Part shown: positions 34,223-43,210 of the stretch, piece after piece
Numbering within the stretch: position 1 is the first letter of the stretch
Layout: each line of letters opens with the position of its first letter
Assembly (NCBI GenBank): GCA_002396805.1
Contig: DGYW01000058.1
Coordinates: 118,747 to 181,416, forward strand
DNA length: 62,670 nt
DNA from: Firmicutes bacterium UBA4996
Lineage (GTDB): Bacteria > Bacillota > Limnochordia > Darwinibacteriales > Darwinibacteriaceae
Reading direction: 5' to 3'
Made by a program: the position numbers and the translations under genes
The notes under the pieces: model-generated
What the model was told of the DNA's origin: nothing
The model's input: only the letters and a program-made list of their open reading frames with translations
Databases searched by the model: none

Positions 34223-35137
34223 ATGGCAGGTAAATTGGCGGGGATACCCATTGCCATGCTCGGTTGCGATCTACGTGAAGTTGATCTGGCCATAGCTTTG
34301 GTTGGACTTGGTGTGGACTTACGGCTGGTGGGTTACCCCAAGCACGGAGTACTGAAAAAAGCCTTACACTTTCAGCTAGCCAACGAGGCGGTTAGGGAGA
34401 GTCGTGCAGTAATTGCGCCCATGAGTAATACGGATGCGGCTGGTGTCATTCACAGCCGTATGGATGATAGTCAGGGGGCACCTATTGATCTAGCTGAAGT
34501 GATACCTTTGATTCGAGCCAAAACCCCCGTATTGATCGGAGTTGCCAAACCAGTGATTAGGGGTCTGGCTACCCAATACGGACTTGTGCTTCTTGAAATG
34601 GCGGAAATCGATGAAATTGCCATTCTGAATTCTATTCCCACTGCAGAAGGGGCTATTCAGGTGGCCATGGAGAACACTGACTTCACCCTTCATGATTCTC
34701 ACTGTTTGGTCTTGGGTCTAGGCCGCTGCGGGACCACCTTGGTACAGGATCTTGTAGCTTTAGGGGCTAAAGTAACGGTCGGTTCGCGCTCCGGTAAAGA
34801 TTTAGCTAGAGCGGTGGCACTTAATGCTGACCCCTTGCTCTTGGCTGATTTACATGTCCGCTCAGATTTCGATATAATTTTCAACACGATTCCAGCTATG
34901 GTTTTGCCCCGTGCGTATTTACGTCTCTTAGAGCAACAGACCCTAATCATTGATATTGCTTCAGGTCCTGGAGGGACCGACTTTGCGGCAGCGGAGCAAC
35001 TTGGAATTACGGCGATTCACGCCCTTTCCCTTCCAGGTAAGGTAGCACCTAAGACCGCGGGTGAAATCTTAGTTAGAACTATTCCTCACCTACTTGAAAA
35101 ATTGTTGGGGGAGGAACAACATGACTTTGAACGGTAA
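34223..35137 (+). CDS. dpaA: Dipicolinate synthase subunit A (SpoVFA)
   Basis: 304 residues with a nucleotide-binding Rossmann motif VLGLGRCGTTLVQDL near residue 160 and the family N-terminal region. With DpaB it oxidises dihydrodipicolinate to dipicolinic acid, the main small molecule of the spore core. Expected to be made in the mother cell under sigma-K. Overlaps dpaB. Confidence 0.92.
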   Translation: MAGKLAGIPIAMLGCDLREVDLAIALVGLGVDLRLVGYPKHGVLKKALHFQLANEAVRESRAVIAPMSNTDAAGVIHSRMDDSQGAPIDLAEVIPLIRAKTPVLIGVAKPVIRGLATQYGLVLLEMAEIDEIAILNSIPTAEGAIQVAMENTDFTLHDSHCLVLGLGRCGTTLVQDLVALGAKVTVGSRSGKDLARAVALNADPLLLADLHVRSDFDIIFNTIPAMVLPRAYLRLLEQQTLIIDIASGPGGTDFAAAEQLGITAIHALSLPGKVAPKTAGEILVRTIPHLLEKLLGEEQHDFER

Positions 35138-35723
35138 GAATGTAGGATTTGCCCTCACAGGTAGTCACTGCACTTATGAAGAAATTTGGCCAGAGGTGGA
35201 AAAATTGAGACAGGATGGTGCTAATGTCTATCCAATCGTCTCAGAGACTGTGGCTAAGTCCGACACGCGTTTTGGAAAAGGTGCAGAAATTGTGGCAAGG
35301 TTTTCTGCTTTGACTGGACGTTCTGTGATTAGCACTATTGTAGAGGCAGAACCACTAGGCCCAGCTAAGATTTTGGACTGTCTAGTGATTGCTCCTTGCA
35401 CCGGTAACACATGTGCAAAGTTGGCTAATGCGATTACAGATAGCGCAGTACTTATGGCCGCCAAAGCCCATTTGCGGAATGGCAAACCTGTAGTGTTGGC
35501 CATCTCGACGAATGATGCTTTAGGTCTAAATGCGAAGAACTTGGGAGTATTATTGAGTACTCCTCAAATTTATTTTGTGCCCTTCGGCCAGGATAATCCT
35601 ACTGAAAAACCCAGATCCTTAGTGGCACAGATGGATTTGATTTACCCTACAGTGGAAAGAGCTCTAGAACACCGGCAACTTCAACCGGTTTTGATCGAAA
35701 GACAGTTAAGAAGAGTGCGATGA
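35121..35723 (+). CDS. dpaB: Dipicolinate synthase subunit B (SpoVFB)
   Basis: A 200-residue flavoprotein-like subunit: NVGFALTGSHCTYEEIWPE near the start and VIAPCTGNTCAKLANAITDSAVLMAAKAHLR in the middle. Start ATG 35121 after GGGGGAGGAAC, inside the dpaA 3' end. Confidence 0.93.
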   Translation: MTLNGKNVGFALTGSHCTYEEIWPEVEKLRQDGANVYPIVSETVAKSDTRFGKGAEIVARFSALTGRSVISTIVEAEPLGPAKILDCLVIAPCTGNTCAKLANAITDSAVLMAAKAHLRNGKPVVLAISTNDALGLNAKNLGVLLSTPQIYFVPFGQDNPTEKPRSLVAQMDLIYPTVERALEHRQLQPVLIERQLRRVR

Positions 35724-35740
35724 TAAAGGAGAGATTAGCG

Positions 35741-36787
35741 ATGCAAGGTTTAAATGTAGCAATATTAGGTGCAACTGGGATGGTGGGCCAAGAACTTCTG
35801 GACATTTTGGTGGAAAGAGAGTTCCCCATCAAAGATTTAACCCTTTTATCCTCGGCTCGCTCAGCCGGAACTAGAGTATTAGTAGGTGGTAAGGAGTATG
35901 CTGTGCAAGAAGCCACTCCCGAAGCTTTTCAAGGGGTTGATGTTGCCTTCTTCGCTGCAGGAGGCCAAGTGAGTCAAGCATGGGTTGATGTAGCTGTTCA
36001 GGCCGGAGCCCTAGTCATCGATAACACCAGTGCCTTTCGCCTACGTGATGATGTGCCCTTGATTGTTCCAGAGGTCAATGGAGAGGAGATCTTCAAGCAT
36101 CAGGGCATTGTGTCTAACCCCAATTGTTCTACCATTATCTTAGCCTTAGTGCTGAAGCCGATTTTGGATAAGGCTGGTATTAAACGAGTGGTCGTCTCTA
36201 CCTACCAAGCTGTCTCTGGAGCCGGTGGACGAGGGATGGACGAATTGCGGCGACAAACAGAGGACTATGTGGCTGGGAGAGAACTAGAAGCCGCCATACT
36301 CCCTGTAGCCGGTGCTCCTAAGCATTATCCTATTGCATTTAACGTCATTCCTCAAATTGACGCATTTGATGAAGCAGGCTATACCAAGGAAGAATGGAAA
36401 ATGGTCCGGGAGACCCAGAAATTGTTTAAGGATCCTGACCTAAGGGTTTCTCCTACCACTGTTCGAATTCCAGTGATGCGTTCACATAGTGAGAGTATTA
36501 ACGTAGAGACCATCCATCCTCTTTCTCCTGAGGAATGTCGTGAGATTTTGGCTAAGGCACCAGGAGTTGTGGTTATGGACAATCCAGAGCAGCAAGAATA
36601 TCCTATGCCTCTGTTCACCTCGGGTAAAGATCCCGTTTATGTCGGACGGATCAGAAAAGATTTATCAGTTGAGCATGGGTTAAACCTTTGGGTGGTAGGA
36701 GATCAAATTAGGAAAGGCGCCGCCCTTAATGCGGTTCAAATCGCCGAGTATTTCGCCCATAACAAGGGTTCCCAGAAAATGGGGTGA
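35741..36787 (+). CDS. asd: Aspartate-semialdehyde dehydrogenase
   Basis: 348 residues: Rossmann GATGMVGQELLD, the catalytic Cys in SNPNCSTI, and IPVMRSHSESINVET. It makes aspartate semialdehyde for lysine, threonine, methionine and dipicolinate. ATG 35741 follows AAAGGAGAG; an in-frame ATG at 35720 lies before this site. Confidence 0.95.
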   Translation: MQGLNVAILGATGMVGQELLDILVEREFPIKDLTLLSSARSAGTRVLVGGKEYAVQEATPEAFQGVDVAFFAAGGQVSQAWVDVAVQAGALVIDNTSAFRLRDDVPLIVPEVNGEEIFKHQGIVSNPNCSTIILALVLKPILDKAGIKRVVVSTYQAVSGAGGRGMDELRRQTEDYVAGRELEAAILPVAGAPKHYPIAFNVIPQIDAFDEAGYTKEEWKMVRETQKLFKDPDLRVSPTTVRIPVMRSHSESINVETIHPLSPEECREILAKAPGVVVMDNPEQQEYPMPLFTSGKDPVYVGRIRKDLSVEHGLNLWVVGDQIRKGAALNAVQIAEYFAHNKGSQKMG

Positions 36788-36792
36788 GTGTA

Positions 36793-38025
36793 TTGAGAAT
36801 CGTTGTGCAGAAGTTTGGTGGAAGCTCCCTAGCTAATGCTTCGATACGGAACGAAGCCCTACAGCGGGTGTGGGAAGCGGTAGAGCTTGGCTTAACGCCA
36901 GTTGTGGTTGTTTCGGCTATGGGGCGCGGGGGGGATCCCTATGCAACCGACACTTTGCTGAGCTTGCTCTACGAAGTCAATCCTGAAGCGGATGTTGTTA
37001 ATACGGATCTGCTGTTGTCTTGTGGTGAAATCATTTCGGCTGCGATTTTCGCCGTGGGGTTACAAAAACTGGGTCTACCAGCAGTTGCCCTAACTGGTTG
37101 GCAATCGGGTATTTACACAGACGACGTTCATCTAGGCGCTAGGGTTCAGGCTGTACATGCCGAGAAAATCTGGGATGTTCTAAAAGCTGGTAAAATTCCT
37201 GTGGTAGCTGGCTTTCAAGGGGTGACCGCACAAGGGACCATTACTACTCTAGGTCGAGGTGGTAGTGACACGACCGCGGCTGTGTTGGGTGTAGTCTTAC
37301 AAGCGGAACGAGTGGAAATTTTCACCGATGTGGATGGAATCAAGACCGCGGATCCTCAGTTAATTCCTGATGCCCCAACCCTAAGGGTGTTATCATATCG
37401 GGAGGTTGTGGAATTGGCGCACATGGGGGCTAAGGTGCTTCATCCTCGGGCGGCCGAGATTACTATGGAGGAAGGTATTCCTATTCAAGTCCTGTCCGTA
37501 ACCCAGTCTAGCGGAGGTACGATGATCGGACATGGTGTGAAGACCAAGGGTGGATTCGGTTCTGAGCCGGTTTTGGATCGGGTTGTTACTGGCATTGCAC
37601 ACCTTGGCAAAAGGGCTCAGGTTAAGATCGCAGGATTGCAAGATTTTCATAGTTCGGGTTTGGGACCCCAGATTTTCCAGAGGTTGGCCACCGCAGGGGT
37701 CAGTGTAGATTTGATTTTTATGTCCCCCGATCTGATAGCCTTTGTGATCGATGAAACCAAGATGGAAGTAACACAAAATGTTTTGACCCCCTTAGACTTA
37801 AATGTTAAGATCAAGAAGGGTTTTGCCAAAGTATCGGTTGTTGGGGCCGGTATGCATGGGGTGCCAGGGGTTATGGCCAGGGTCGTGAATTGCCTAGAAC
37901 GTGAGGGCGTTCAGATTTTCCAAACCACGGACTCCCACGCTAATATTTCTTGTTTGGTCTTAGAAGAACATATACCACAGGCCGTACAGGCATTGTATCG
38001 AGAATTTAGTCTTGATCGAATTTAG
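36793..38025 (+). CDS. dapG: Aspartate kinase
   Basis: About 410 residues: kinase domain starting RIVVQKFGGSSLAN, with LGRGGSDTTA and FTDVDGIKTADP, and two C-terminal ACT domains (from about residue 265) for feedback control. DapG-type isozymes of Bacillus are inhibited by diaminopimelate. The start is ambiguous: GTG 36784 or TTG 36793. The latter gives the family N-terminus and lies behind GGGGTG. Confidence 0.93.
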   Translation: MRIVVQKFGGSSLANASIRNEALQRVWEAVELGLTPVVVVSAMGRGGDPYATDTLLSLLYEVNPEADVVNTDLLLSCGEIISAAIFAVGLQKLGLPAVALTGWQSGIYTDDVHLGARVQAVHAEKIWDVLKAGKIPVVAGFQGVTAQGTITTLGRGGSDTTAAVLGVVLQAERVEIFTDVDGIKTADPQLIPDAPTLRVLSYREVVELAHMGAKVLHPRAAEITMEEGIPIQVLSVTQSSGGTMIGHGVKTKGGFGSEPVLDRVVTGIAHLGKRAQVKIAGLQDFHSSGLGPQIFQRLATAGVSVDLIFMSPDLIAFVIDETKMEVTQNVLTPLDLNVKIKKGFAKVSVVGAGMHGVPGVMARVVNCLEREGVQIFQTTDSHANISCLVLEEHIPQAVQALYREFSLDRI

Positions 38026-38037
38026 GAGGTTTCAATA

Positions 38038-38919
38038 ATGAAGTCAGGTCAGCTTATTACCGCTATGATTACCCCCATGCAGAAGGATGGTTCGGTCAAT
38101 TACAGAGCCGCGGTAGAATTAGCACAACGGTTAGGGGAAAATGGGTCAGATGGGGTAGTGCTCAGCGGTACCACAGGCGAAAGTCCAACATTGAGTTTTG
38201 AAGAAAAAACTAAACTGTTTTCGGAAGTAACTGACGCCCTCGGCGGTCAGTTGGAGATTATTGCAGGCACTGGTTCTAATAGTACCGAGGAGACCATAGC
38301 CCTGACTAAGGCCGCTGAAACGGCTGGGGTAGATGGAATCATGCTAGTCACTCCCTATTACAACAAACCATCTCAAGGGGGACTCTATGAGCATTTTAAG
38401 GAAGTGGCGAGCAATACCTCTTTGCCAGTTATGCTCTATAATGTTCCAGGGAGAACTAGCGTAAACTTATTGCCGGAGACGGTGGCAAAACTTGCCCAAA
38501 TAGATAATATCGTCGCCATAAAGGAAGCCAGTGGTAATCTAGAACAAGTTAGTGTATTAAAGACTTTGGTCCCAGGGGATTTTCTCATTTATTCTGGTGA
38601 CGATGCCTTAACGTTGCCCGTTTTAGCTGTGGGTGGGGCTGGGGTTGTGAGTGTCGTCTCTCATTTAGTAGGTAGGGAAATTAAAGCCATGATTCAAGCT
38701 TTTTCTGCAGGTAAAGTCGGGGAGGCTCTAGATATTCACTTACAGTTGATGCCCCTGTTCAAGGCCATGTTCTTAACCACTAATCCCGTTCCCGTGAAGC
38801 GAGCTTTGGAGTATGTGGGAGTGGAGACTGGGCCCCTGCGATTACCCTTGGTGGATCTAACAGAGGCTGAAAGCCAGACCATCAAAGAAGTGCTCTTCAA
38901 AGTGGGATTACGCTCTTAG
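38038..38919 (+). CDS. dapA: 4-Hydroxy-tetrahydrodipicolinate synthase
   Basis: A 293-residue TIM barrel condensing pyruvate and aspartate semialdehyde. Motifs are GTTGESPTLS, YYNKPSQGGLYEHF, LYNVPGRT (catalytic Tyr) and AIKEASGNLE (Schiff-base Lys). Last gene of the operon; AGGAGGT precedes the ATG. Confidence 0.96.
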   Translation: MKSGQLITAMITPMQKDGSVNYRAAVELAQRLGENGSDGVVLSGTTGESPTLSFEEKTKLFSEVTDALGGQLEIIAGTGSNSTEETIALTKAAETAGVDGIMLVTPYYNKPSQGGLYEHFKEVASNTSLPVMLYNVPGRTSVNLLPETVAKLAQIDNIVAIKEASGNLEQVSVLKTLVPGDFLIYSGDDALTLPVLAVGGAGVVSVVSHLVGREIKAMIQAFSAGKVGEALDIHLQLMPLFKAMFLTTNPVPVKRALEYVGVETGPLRLPLVDLTEAESQTIKEVLFKVGLRS

Positions 38920-38934
38920 AATTAGGTTATAAAG

Positions 38935-38966
38935 CCTCCCCTTGGTGATCCCAAGTGGAGGTTTTT
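38935..38966 (+). terminator. Intrinsic terminator after dapA
   Basis: Two stacked helices, CCTCC/GGAGG and CTTGG/CCAAG, with a one-base internal mismatch, a five-base loop, then five T. The right arm (GTGGAGG) could also serve as a ribosome binding site for a tiny 13-codon frame at 38969-39010 whose stop overlaps the MATE start. Confidence 0.82.
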
Positions 38967-39003
38967 GCATGGCTAACATAATGGAGAAAGAAGCGAACTT
39001 GCA

Positions 39004-40374
39004 ATGCTGACCAAACCCAGGGATCTAGATATGTCCAATGGACCGTTAGTTAGGACACTAATAATTTTTGCCTTGCCGATTATGGCCATGAATATTCTGC
39101 AACTACTGTTCAATGCGGCTGATATGATAATTGTTGGACGGTTTTCCAGTAGTGAAGCTTTGGCTGCTGTTGGGGCCACAGGATACCTTATCAATCTACT
39201 AGTTAACCTATTTATGGGCTTGTCTATAGGGACAAGCGTGGTTGTGGCACAGGATTATGGAGCAGACAAGAGGGACGGTGTGCGCCGTACTGTCCATACT
39301 TCCATTACCATTAGTACAATTGGTGGAATTTTCGTCATGGTTTTGGGTTTGGCTACCTGCGAGCCCCTGCTCCATATGATGGGCACACCAGAGGACATAA
39401 TCCATTTGTCAGTGTTGTATATGAAAATCTATTTTTTGGGTTTGCCTGCGTCCATGGTTTACAATTTCGGCGCCGCTATCTTGCGGGCAACCGGTAACAG
39501 CCAAACTCCCATGGTAATTTTGGTGATAACCGGAATTTTTAACGTGCTATTAAATATGTTTTTTGTGCTTGTGTTGCACATGAGCGTGGACGGAGTTGCC
39601 TTGGCAACAGTAATTTCTCAATATCTCTCCCTAATTCTCATCATGAGAAGCCTAATTAAGAGCGAGAGTTCGATTCGCTTTAAATTCCAAGAGCTTGGTG
39701 TTGACCCGACTAAGCTTAGAGACATAGTGCGAATCGGTCTTCCTGCGGGTCTACAGGCTCTGCTCTTTTCGCTCTCAAATGTACTCATCCAATCTGCGGT
39801 AAATTCTTTTGGCTCTGTCATGGTAGCGGCGAGCTCCGCCGCGGATAATGTTGAAGGTTTTTTAGATACCACTATGAATGCCTATTATAATGCTGCAGTT
39901 ATCATTACGGGGCACAACATGGGAGCTCGGAAATACGACCGTATTGACTCGATTGCCAAGGTTTGCGCAGGAATGATCCTTACTACTTGGATCGTGTTAG
40001 GTGGCGGAATTCTTGTTTTCGGCCGAACCTTGCTAGGCTTCTACACGCTTAATCCAGAAGTTGTTGAACTGGGCATACTAAGGATGAGACTTTTTATGGG
40101 TGCTTACTTCGCTTTTGGAACGATGACAGTATTTCCAGGTTTAAGCCGCGGGATGGGTTATTCTGTCCTACCTATGCTTTGGACGTTGGTAGGGGTTTGC
40201 TTGATGAGAATTGTCTGGTTGGTCACGGTTTTTGCTTGGCGTCCCACCATAATGGTACTGTTCGCTTGTTACCCGGTTACTTGGATCTTGACGGGGATTG
40301 GTCAAGTTGCTATTTTCTTCTATGCCCGGCACCAGGTCCGGAGTGATGTAGACTCTAGTTTTTCTGTTATTTGA
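39004..40374 (+). CDS. MATE family multidrug/Na+ antiporter
   Basis: A 456-residue membrane protein with about 12 helices arranged as two similar halves. Typical features are PIMAMNILQLLFNAADMIIVG near the N-terminus, GATGYLINLLVNLFMGLSIG and RATGNSQTPM. Substrate cannot be assigned. It carries its own promoter question: only the dapA terminator lies upstream. Confidence 0.9.
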   Translation: MLTKPRDLDMSNGPLVRTLIIFALPIMAMNILQLLFNAADMIIVGRFSSSEALAAVGATGYLINLLVNLFMGLSIGTSVVVAQDYGADKRDGVRRTVHTSITISTIGGIFVMVLGLATCEPLLHMMGTPEDIIHLSVLYMKIYFLGLPASMVYNFGAAILRATGNSQTPMVILVITGIFNVLLNMFFVLVLHMSVDGVALATVISQYLSLILIMRSLIKSESSIRFKFQELGVDPTKLRDIVRIGLPAGLQALLFSLSNVLIQSAVNSFGSVMVAASSAADNVEGFLDTTMNAYYNAAVIITGHNMGARKYDRIDSIAKVCAGMILTTWIVLGGGILVFGRTLLGFYTLNPEVVELGILRMRLFMGAYFAFGTMTVFPGLSRGMGYSVLPMLWTLVGVCLMRIVWLVTVFAWRPTIMVLFACYPVTWILTGIGQVAIFFYARHQVRSDVDSSFSVI

Positions 40375-40399
40375 TTATTTGGCCCAAGCTGTGTATAAT
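40371..40399 (+). promoter_or_regulatory. Sigma-A-like promoter for the RNase J gene
   Basis: TTGATT at 40371-40376 (overlapping the MATE stop codon) and a perfect TATAAT at 40394-40399, 17 bases apart. About 105 bases of leader follow before the start at 40515. Confidence 0.65.
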
Positions 40400-40514
40400 A
40401 TAAGAATGCATGACTTGTTCGGTTTGGCGCAATTCGACCACCTAATTGGCCGGCGGTGGTTAAATTACTTAAAGCTCAATCAAAGTCATAGTTTATGGAG
40501 GTGTATAGAACTGC

Positions 40515-42179
40515 ATGACCAAAGAAAATAATATACGTTTGGTTCCCTTGGGTGGACTAGGCGAAATCGGTAAAAACATGATGGTAGTAGAGATCGGAGA
40601 CGATCTAGCCATTATTGATGCCGGTGTGATGTTTCCCGAAGAGGATATGCCTGGTGTGGATCTAGTTATTCCAGACATCACTTATCTACTAGATAACGCT
40701 AGTCGGGTAAAGGGGATTTTCCTCACCCATGGACACGAGGACCATATTGGAGGCGTACCCTATGTGCTACGCCATTTGAACGTGCCTGTGTATGGCACAA
40801 GGTTAACCCTGGGATTATTGCGGGTTAAGCTAATTGAACATGGTTTGGAGCGAAGTGCTGATCTGCGAGAAATTAGCGCTGGTCAGAGAATCCAAGTAGG
40901 CAATTTTGATGTGGAATTTATCCACGTTAATCATAGCATCGCGGGTGTTGTGGCTTTAGCCTTCCACACTCCGCTGGGAGCTATCGTCCATTGTAGTGAC
41001 TTTAAGTTTGATCAGACTCCCTATGATGGAAATGTGGCTGATTTTTACAAGTTCGCTCACCTGGGTAAACAAGGGGTCTTGTGTTTACTTTCCGACTCTA
41101 CTAACGCGGAGCGGCCTGGTTACACAGCTTCCGAAAGAAAGGTAGGCGAAACTTTTCAACAGCTCTTCGGCAACGCTGAAGGGCGGATTCTAGTGGCCAC
41201 CTTTGCCTCGAACGTACATCGCATTCAGCAAATTTTTGATGCTGCAGTCCGTGAGGGGCGCTATGTCAGCGTTACCGGTCGTAGTATGATTAGGGTGGTG
41301 GAGGTTGCAAGTGAATTAGGCTATCTCGACATCCCCGAAGGTACCTTGGTAGAACTGGATCAATTAGACCGTCTACCTCGGGAAAAATCCGTAATTATTA
41401 CGACTGGGAGCCAAGGTGAACCTATGTCTGCCTTGAGCCGCATGGCTATGGCAGAGCACAATCGCATTTCGATCGCTCCAGGCGATACAGTAATCATTTC
41501 AGCTTCGCCCATTCCAGGTAATGAAAAGTCTGTAGGACGCATTATTAACCAGCTCTTCAAAGAGGGGGCCAATGTAATTTACGAGCCTCATCTTGGAGTG
41601 CACACTTCTGGTCACGCCCAACAGGAAGAGTTAAAACTCTTGCTTAACTTGTGTAAGCCCCGCTACTTCATTCCCATTCATGGTGAGCATCGTATGCTCC
41701 TCAAGCACGCGGAATTAGCAGAAGCCACGGGGATGCACAAGGAAAATATAATTATTAGCGAAATCGGACTTCCCATAGAGTTTGCTGCAGAAGGAGTGCA
41801 GATTAAGGATCGGGTAGTCTCTGGCCAAGTTTTTGTAGATGGACTAGGCGTTGGTGATGTGGGGAATATTGTCCTAAGAGATCGCCGTCAACTGTCTACC
41901 GATGGTATTTTGATTGTGGTCGTAACTGTAAATAAACAATCTGGCAAAGTTGTGGCGGGTCCAGACATAGTCTCTCGGGGCTTTGTCTACGTGCGTGAGT
42001 CCGAGGAGTTGATGGAGGCGGCGCGTCTTAAGGCTAAGGATGCCTTGGATGCATGCGTTGCCCAGAATCAGACTGATTGGGGCGCCCTGAAGAGTGCCGT
42101 TAGGGACTCTTTGAATCGCTATGTTTGGGAGAAGACCAAGAGAAGGCCAATGATTCTTCCCATCATTATGGAAATTTAG
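40515..42179 (+). CDS. rnj: Ribonuclease J
   Basis: A 554-residue metallo-beta-lactamase/beta-CASP nuclease. The zinc motif HxHxDH is at residues 72-77 (HGHEDH), then SDSTNAERPG, the beta-CASP region TGRSMIRV and FIPIHGEHRML. It acts in mRNA decay and rRNA maturation, with endo- and 5'-exonuclease activity. ATG 40515 lies 11 bases after GGAGGTG. Confidence 0.95.
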   Translation: MTKENNIRLVPLGGLGEIGKNMMVVEIGDDLAIIDAGVMFPEEDMPGVDLVIPDITYLLDNASRVKGIFLTHGHEDHIGGVPYVLRHLNVPVYGTRLTLGLLRVKLIEHGLERSADLREISAGQRIQVGNFDVEFIHVNHSIAGVVALAFHTPLGAIVHCSDFKFDQTPYDGNVADFYKFAHLGKQGVLCLLSDSTNAERPGYTASERKVGETFQQLFGNAEGRILVATFASNVHRIQQIFDAAVREGRYVSVTGRSMIRVVEVASELGYLDIPEGTLVELDQLDRLPREKSVIITTGSQGEPMSALSRMAMAEHNRISIAPGDTVIISASPIPGNEKSVGRIINQLFKEGANVIYEPHLGVHTSGHAQQEELKLLLNLCKPRYFIPIHGEHRMLLKHAELAEATGMHKENIIISEIGLPIEFAAEGVQIKDRVVSGQVFVDGLGVGDVGNIVLRDRRQLSTDGILIVVVTVNKQSGKVVAGPDIVSRGFVYVRESEELMEAARLKAKDALDACVAQNQTDWGALKSAVRDSLNRYVWEKTKRRPMILPIIMEI

Positions 42180-42196
42180 CGCAGCCATGTTTAGAG

Positions 42197-42241
42197 TTCC
42201 TCCTTTCTTATCATAATAACTGATAGGGAAGGAGGAATTTT
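42197..42241 (+). promoter_or_regulatory. 17-bp hairpin containing the tepA ribosome binding site
   Basis: TTCCTCCTTTCTTATCA (42197-42213) pairs along its full length with 42221-42237, counting two G-U pairs, around a seven-base loop. The right arm contains AAGGAGGA, the ribosome binding site of the next gene, and only four T follow. It may act as a weak terminator after rnj, a translational switch for tepA, or an RNase target. Confidence 0.6.
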
Positions 42242-42242
42242 C

Positions 42243-42953
42243 ATGTCCGAGAAACCAGGACTTCCTCAGGAAGAAGTGACACTGCAAACCATCAAAGAAC
42301 TAGGCCAAGCGGAAGTGGCGCAGGTCTCACCTGAAGTAGAAACGCAACCGTTTCACTGTCTAACGATTATTGGCCAGATTGAGGGCCATATGGTCTTACC
42401 TCCTCGCAACAAAACCACGAAATATGAGCATGTTATTCCCCAATTAGTGGCAATTGAGCAAAACCCCAAGATCAAAGGTCTCTTAGTGGTACTAAATACG
42501 GTGGGAGGAGATATCGAAGCGGGTTTAGCCATTGCAGAAATGTTGAAAACAATGAGCACACCTACAGTTTCTTTAGTCTTGGGTGGGGGTCACTCCATTG
42601 GGGCTCCAATCGCGGTGGCCGCAGACTACTCCGTCATTTCTGCAACGGCCACAATGACCATTCACCCTATCCGGTTGAGTGGTTTAGTGATTGGGGTACC
42701 TCAAACTTATGAGTATTTGGATAAGATGCAAGATAGGGTAATTCGGTTCATTGTAGAGCATTCGCGGGTTAGTACAGAGGTGTTGCGAGATATGATGTTT
42801 CGCACCGGCGAGCTCGTGCGGGATGTGGGCACCGTCTTGGTCGGAGAAGAAGCGGTACGGGTGGGCCTGATTAACGAAGTGGGGGGTGTGGGTACGGCTC
42901 TGAGTCGTCTTTCACAAATGGTCTCCCAACGTTCGGTGGAGGGAGTGCAATAA
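42243..42953 (+). CDS. tepA: ClpP-like protease TepA (YmfB)
   Basis: 236 residues with a Clp-protease/crotonase fold: LVVLNTVGGDIEAGLAIAEML and the nucleophile region LVLGGGHSIGAPIAVAADY. TepA-type proteins are membrane-associated and, in Bacillus, are linked to protein export and processing of small acid-soluble spore protein precursors. A charged N-terminal extension (about 1-40) precedes the domain. Neighbours ylzJ and rnj are typical. Confidence 0.88.
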   Translation: MSEKPGLPQEEVTLQTIKELGQAEVAQVSPEVETQPFHCLTIIGQIEGHMVLPPRNKTTKYEHVIPQLVAIEQNPKIKGLLVVLNTVGGDIEAGLAIAEMLKTMSTPTVSLVLGGGHSIGAPIAVAADYSVISATATMTIHPIRLSGLVIGVPQTYEYLDKMQDRVIRFIVEHSRVSTEVLRDMMFRTGELVRDVGTVLVGEEAVRVGLINEVGGVGTALSRLSQMVSQRSVEGVQ

Positions 42954-43162
42954 TGTTGTATACAGTAGTGCCAATAGACGATGTTCTAGAAGGCATGGAA
43001 GAAGAACCTGCACCCACCATGGAATTAATCGTCGGTGGAGTACTGATGGAATTGGAACCACAGGGGGATTTTCAAGCTAAAGTAGTGCGGATAATCAGTT
43101 CTGACCCCCAAGATTATCTTGCTAGCCAGCACCAACCAGGATCTATAGTTCGCTGGACATAG
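42953..43162 (+). CDS. ylzJ: YlzJ-like protein
   Basis: A 69-residue protein: MLYTVVPIDDVLEG at the N-terminus and LMELEPQGDFQAKVVRIIS centrally, matching the YlzJ family that follows tepA in Bacillota. Function unknown. The start overlaps the tepA stop. Confidence 0.85.
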   Translation: MLYTVVPIDDVLEGMEEEPAPTMELIVGGVLMELEPQGDFQAKVVRIISSDPQDYLASQHQPGSIVRWT

Positions 43163-43176
43163 TCTAAGCCCAAGGG

Positions 43177-43210
43177 GATTTTCATATGGTTCTCGTATGA
43201 AAATCTTTTT
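43177..43210 (+). terminator. Terminator-like hairpin overlapping the start codon of the next gene
   Basis: GATTTTCATA (43177-43186) is the perfect complement of TATGAAAATC (43196-43205), and a T tract follows. The right arm includes the ATG (43197) of the Na/Pi transporter. It probably ends the rnj-tepA-ylzJ transcript, or attenuates read-through. Confidence 0.6.

Noticed and set aside
38969..39010. 13-codon frame before the MATE gene as a real peptide gene
   Set aside because: It is behind a terminator and could easily be chance; noted only as possible coupling.
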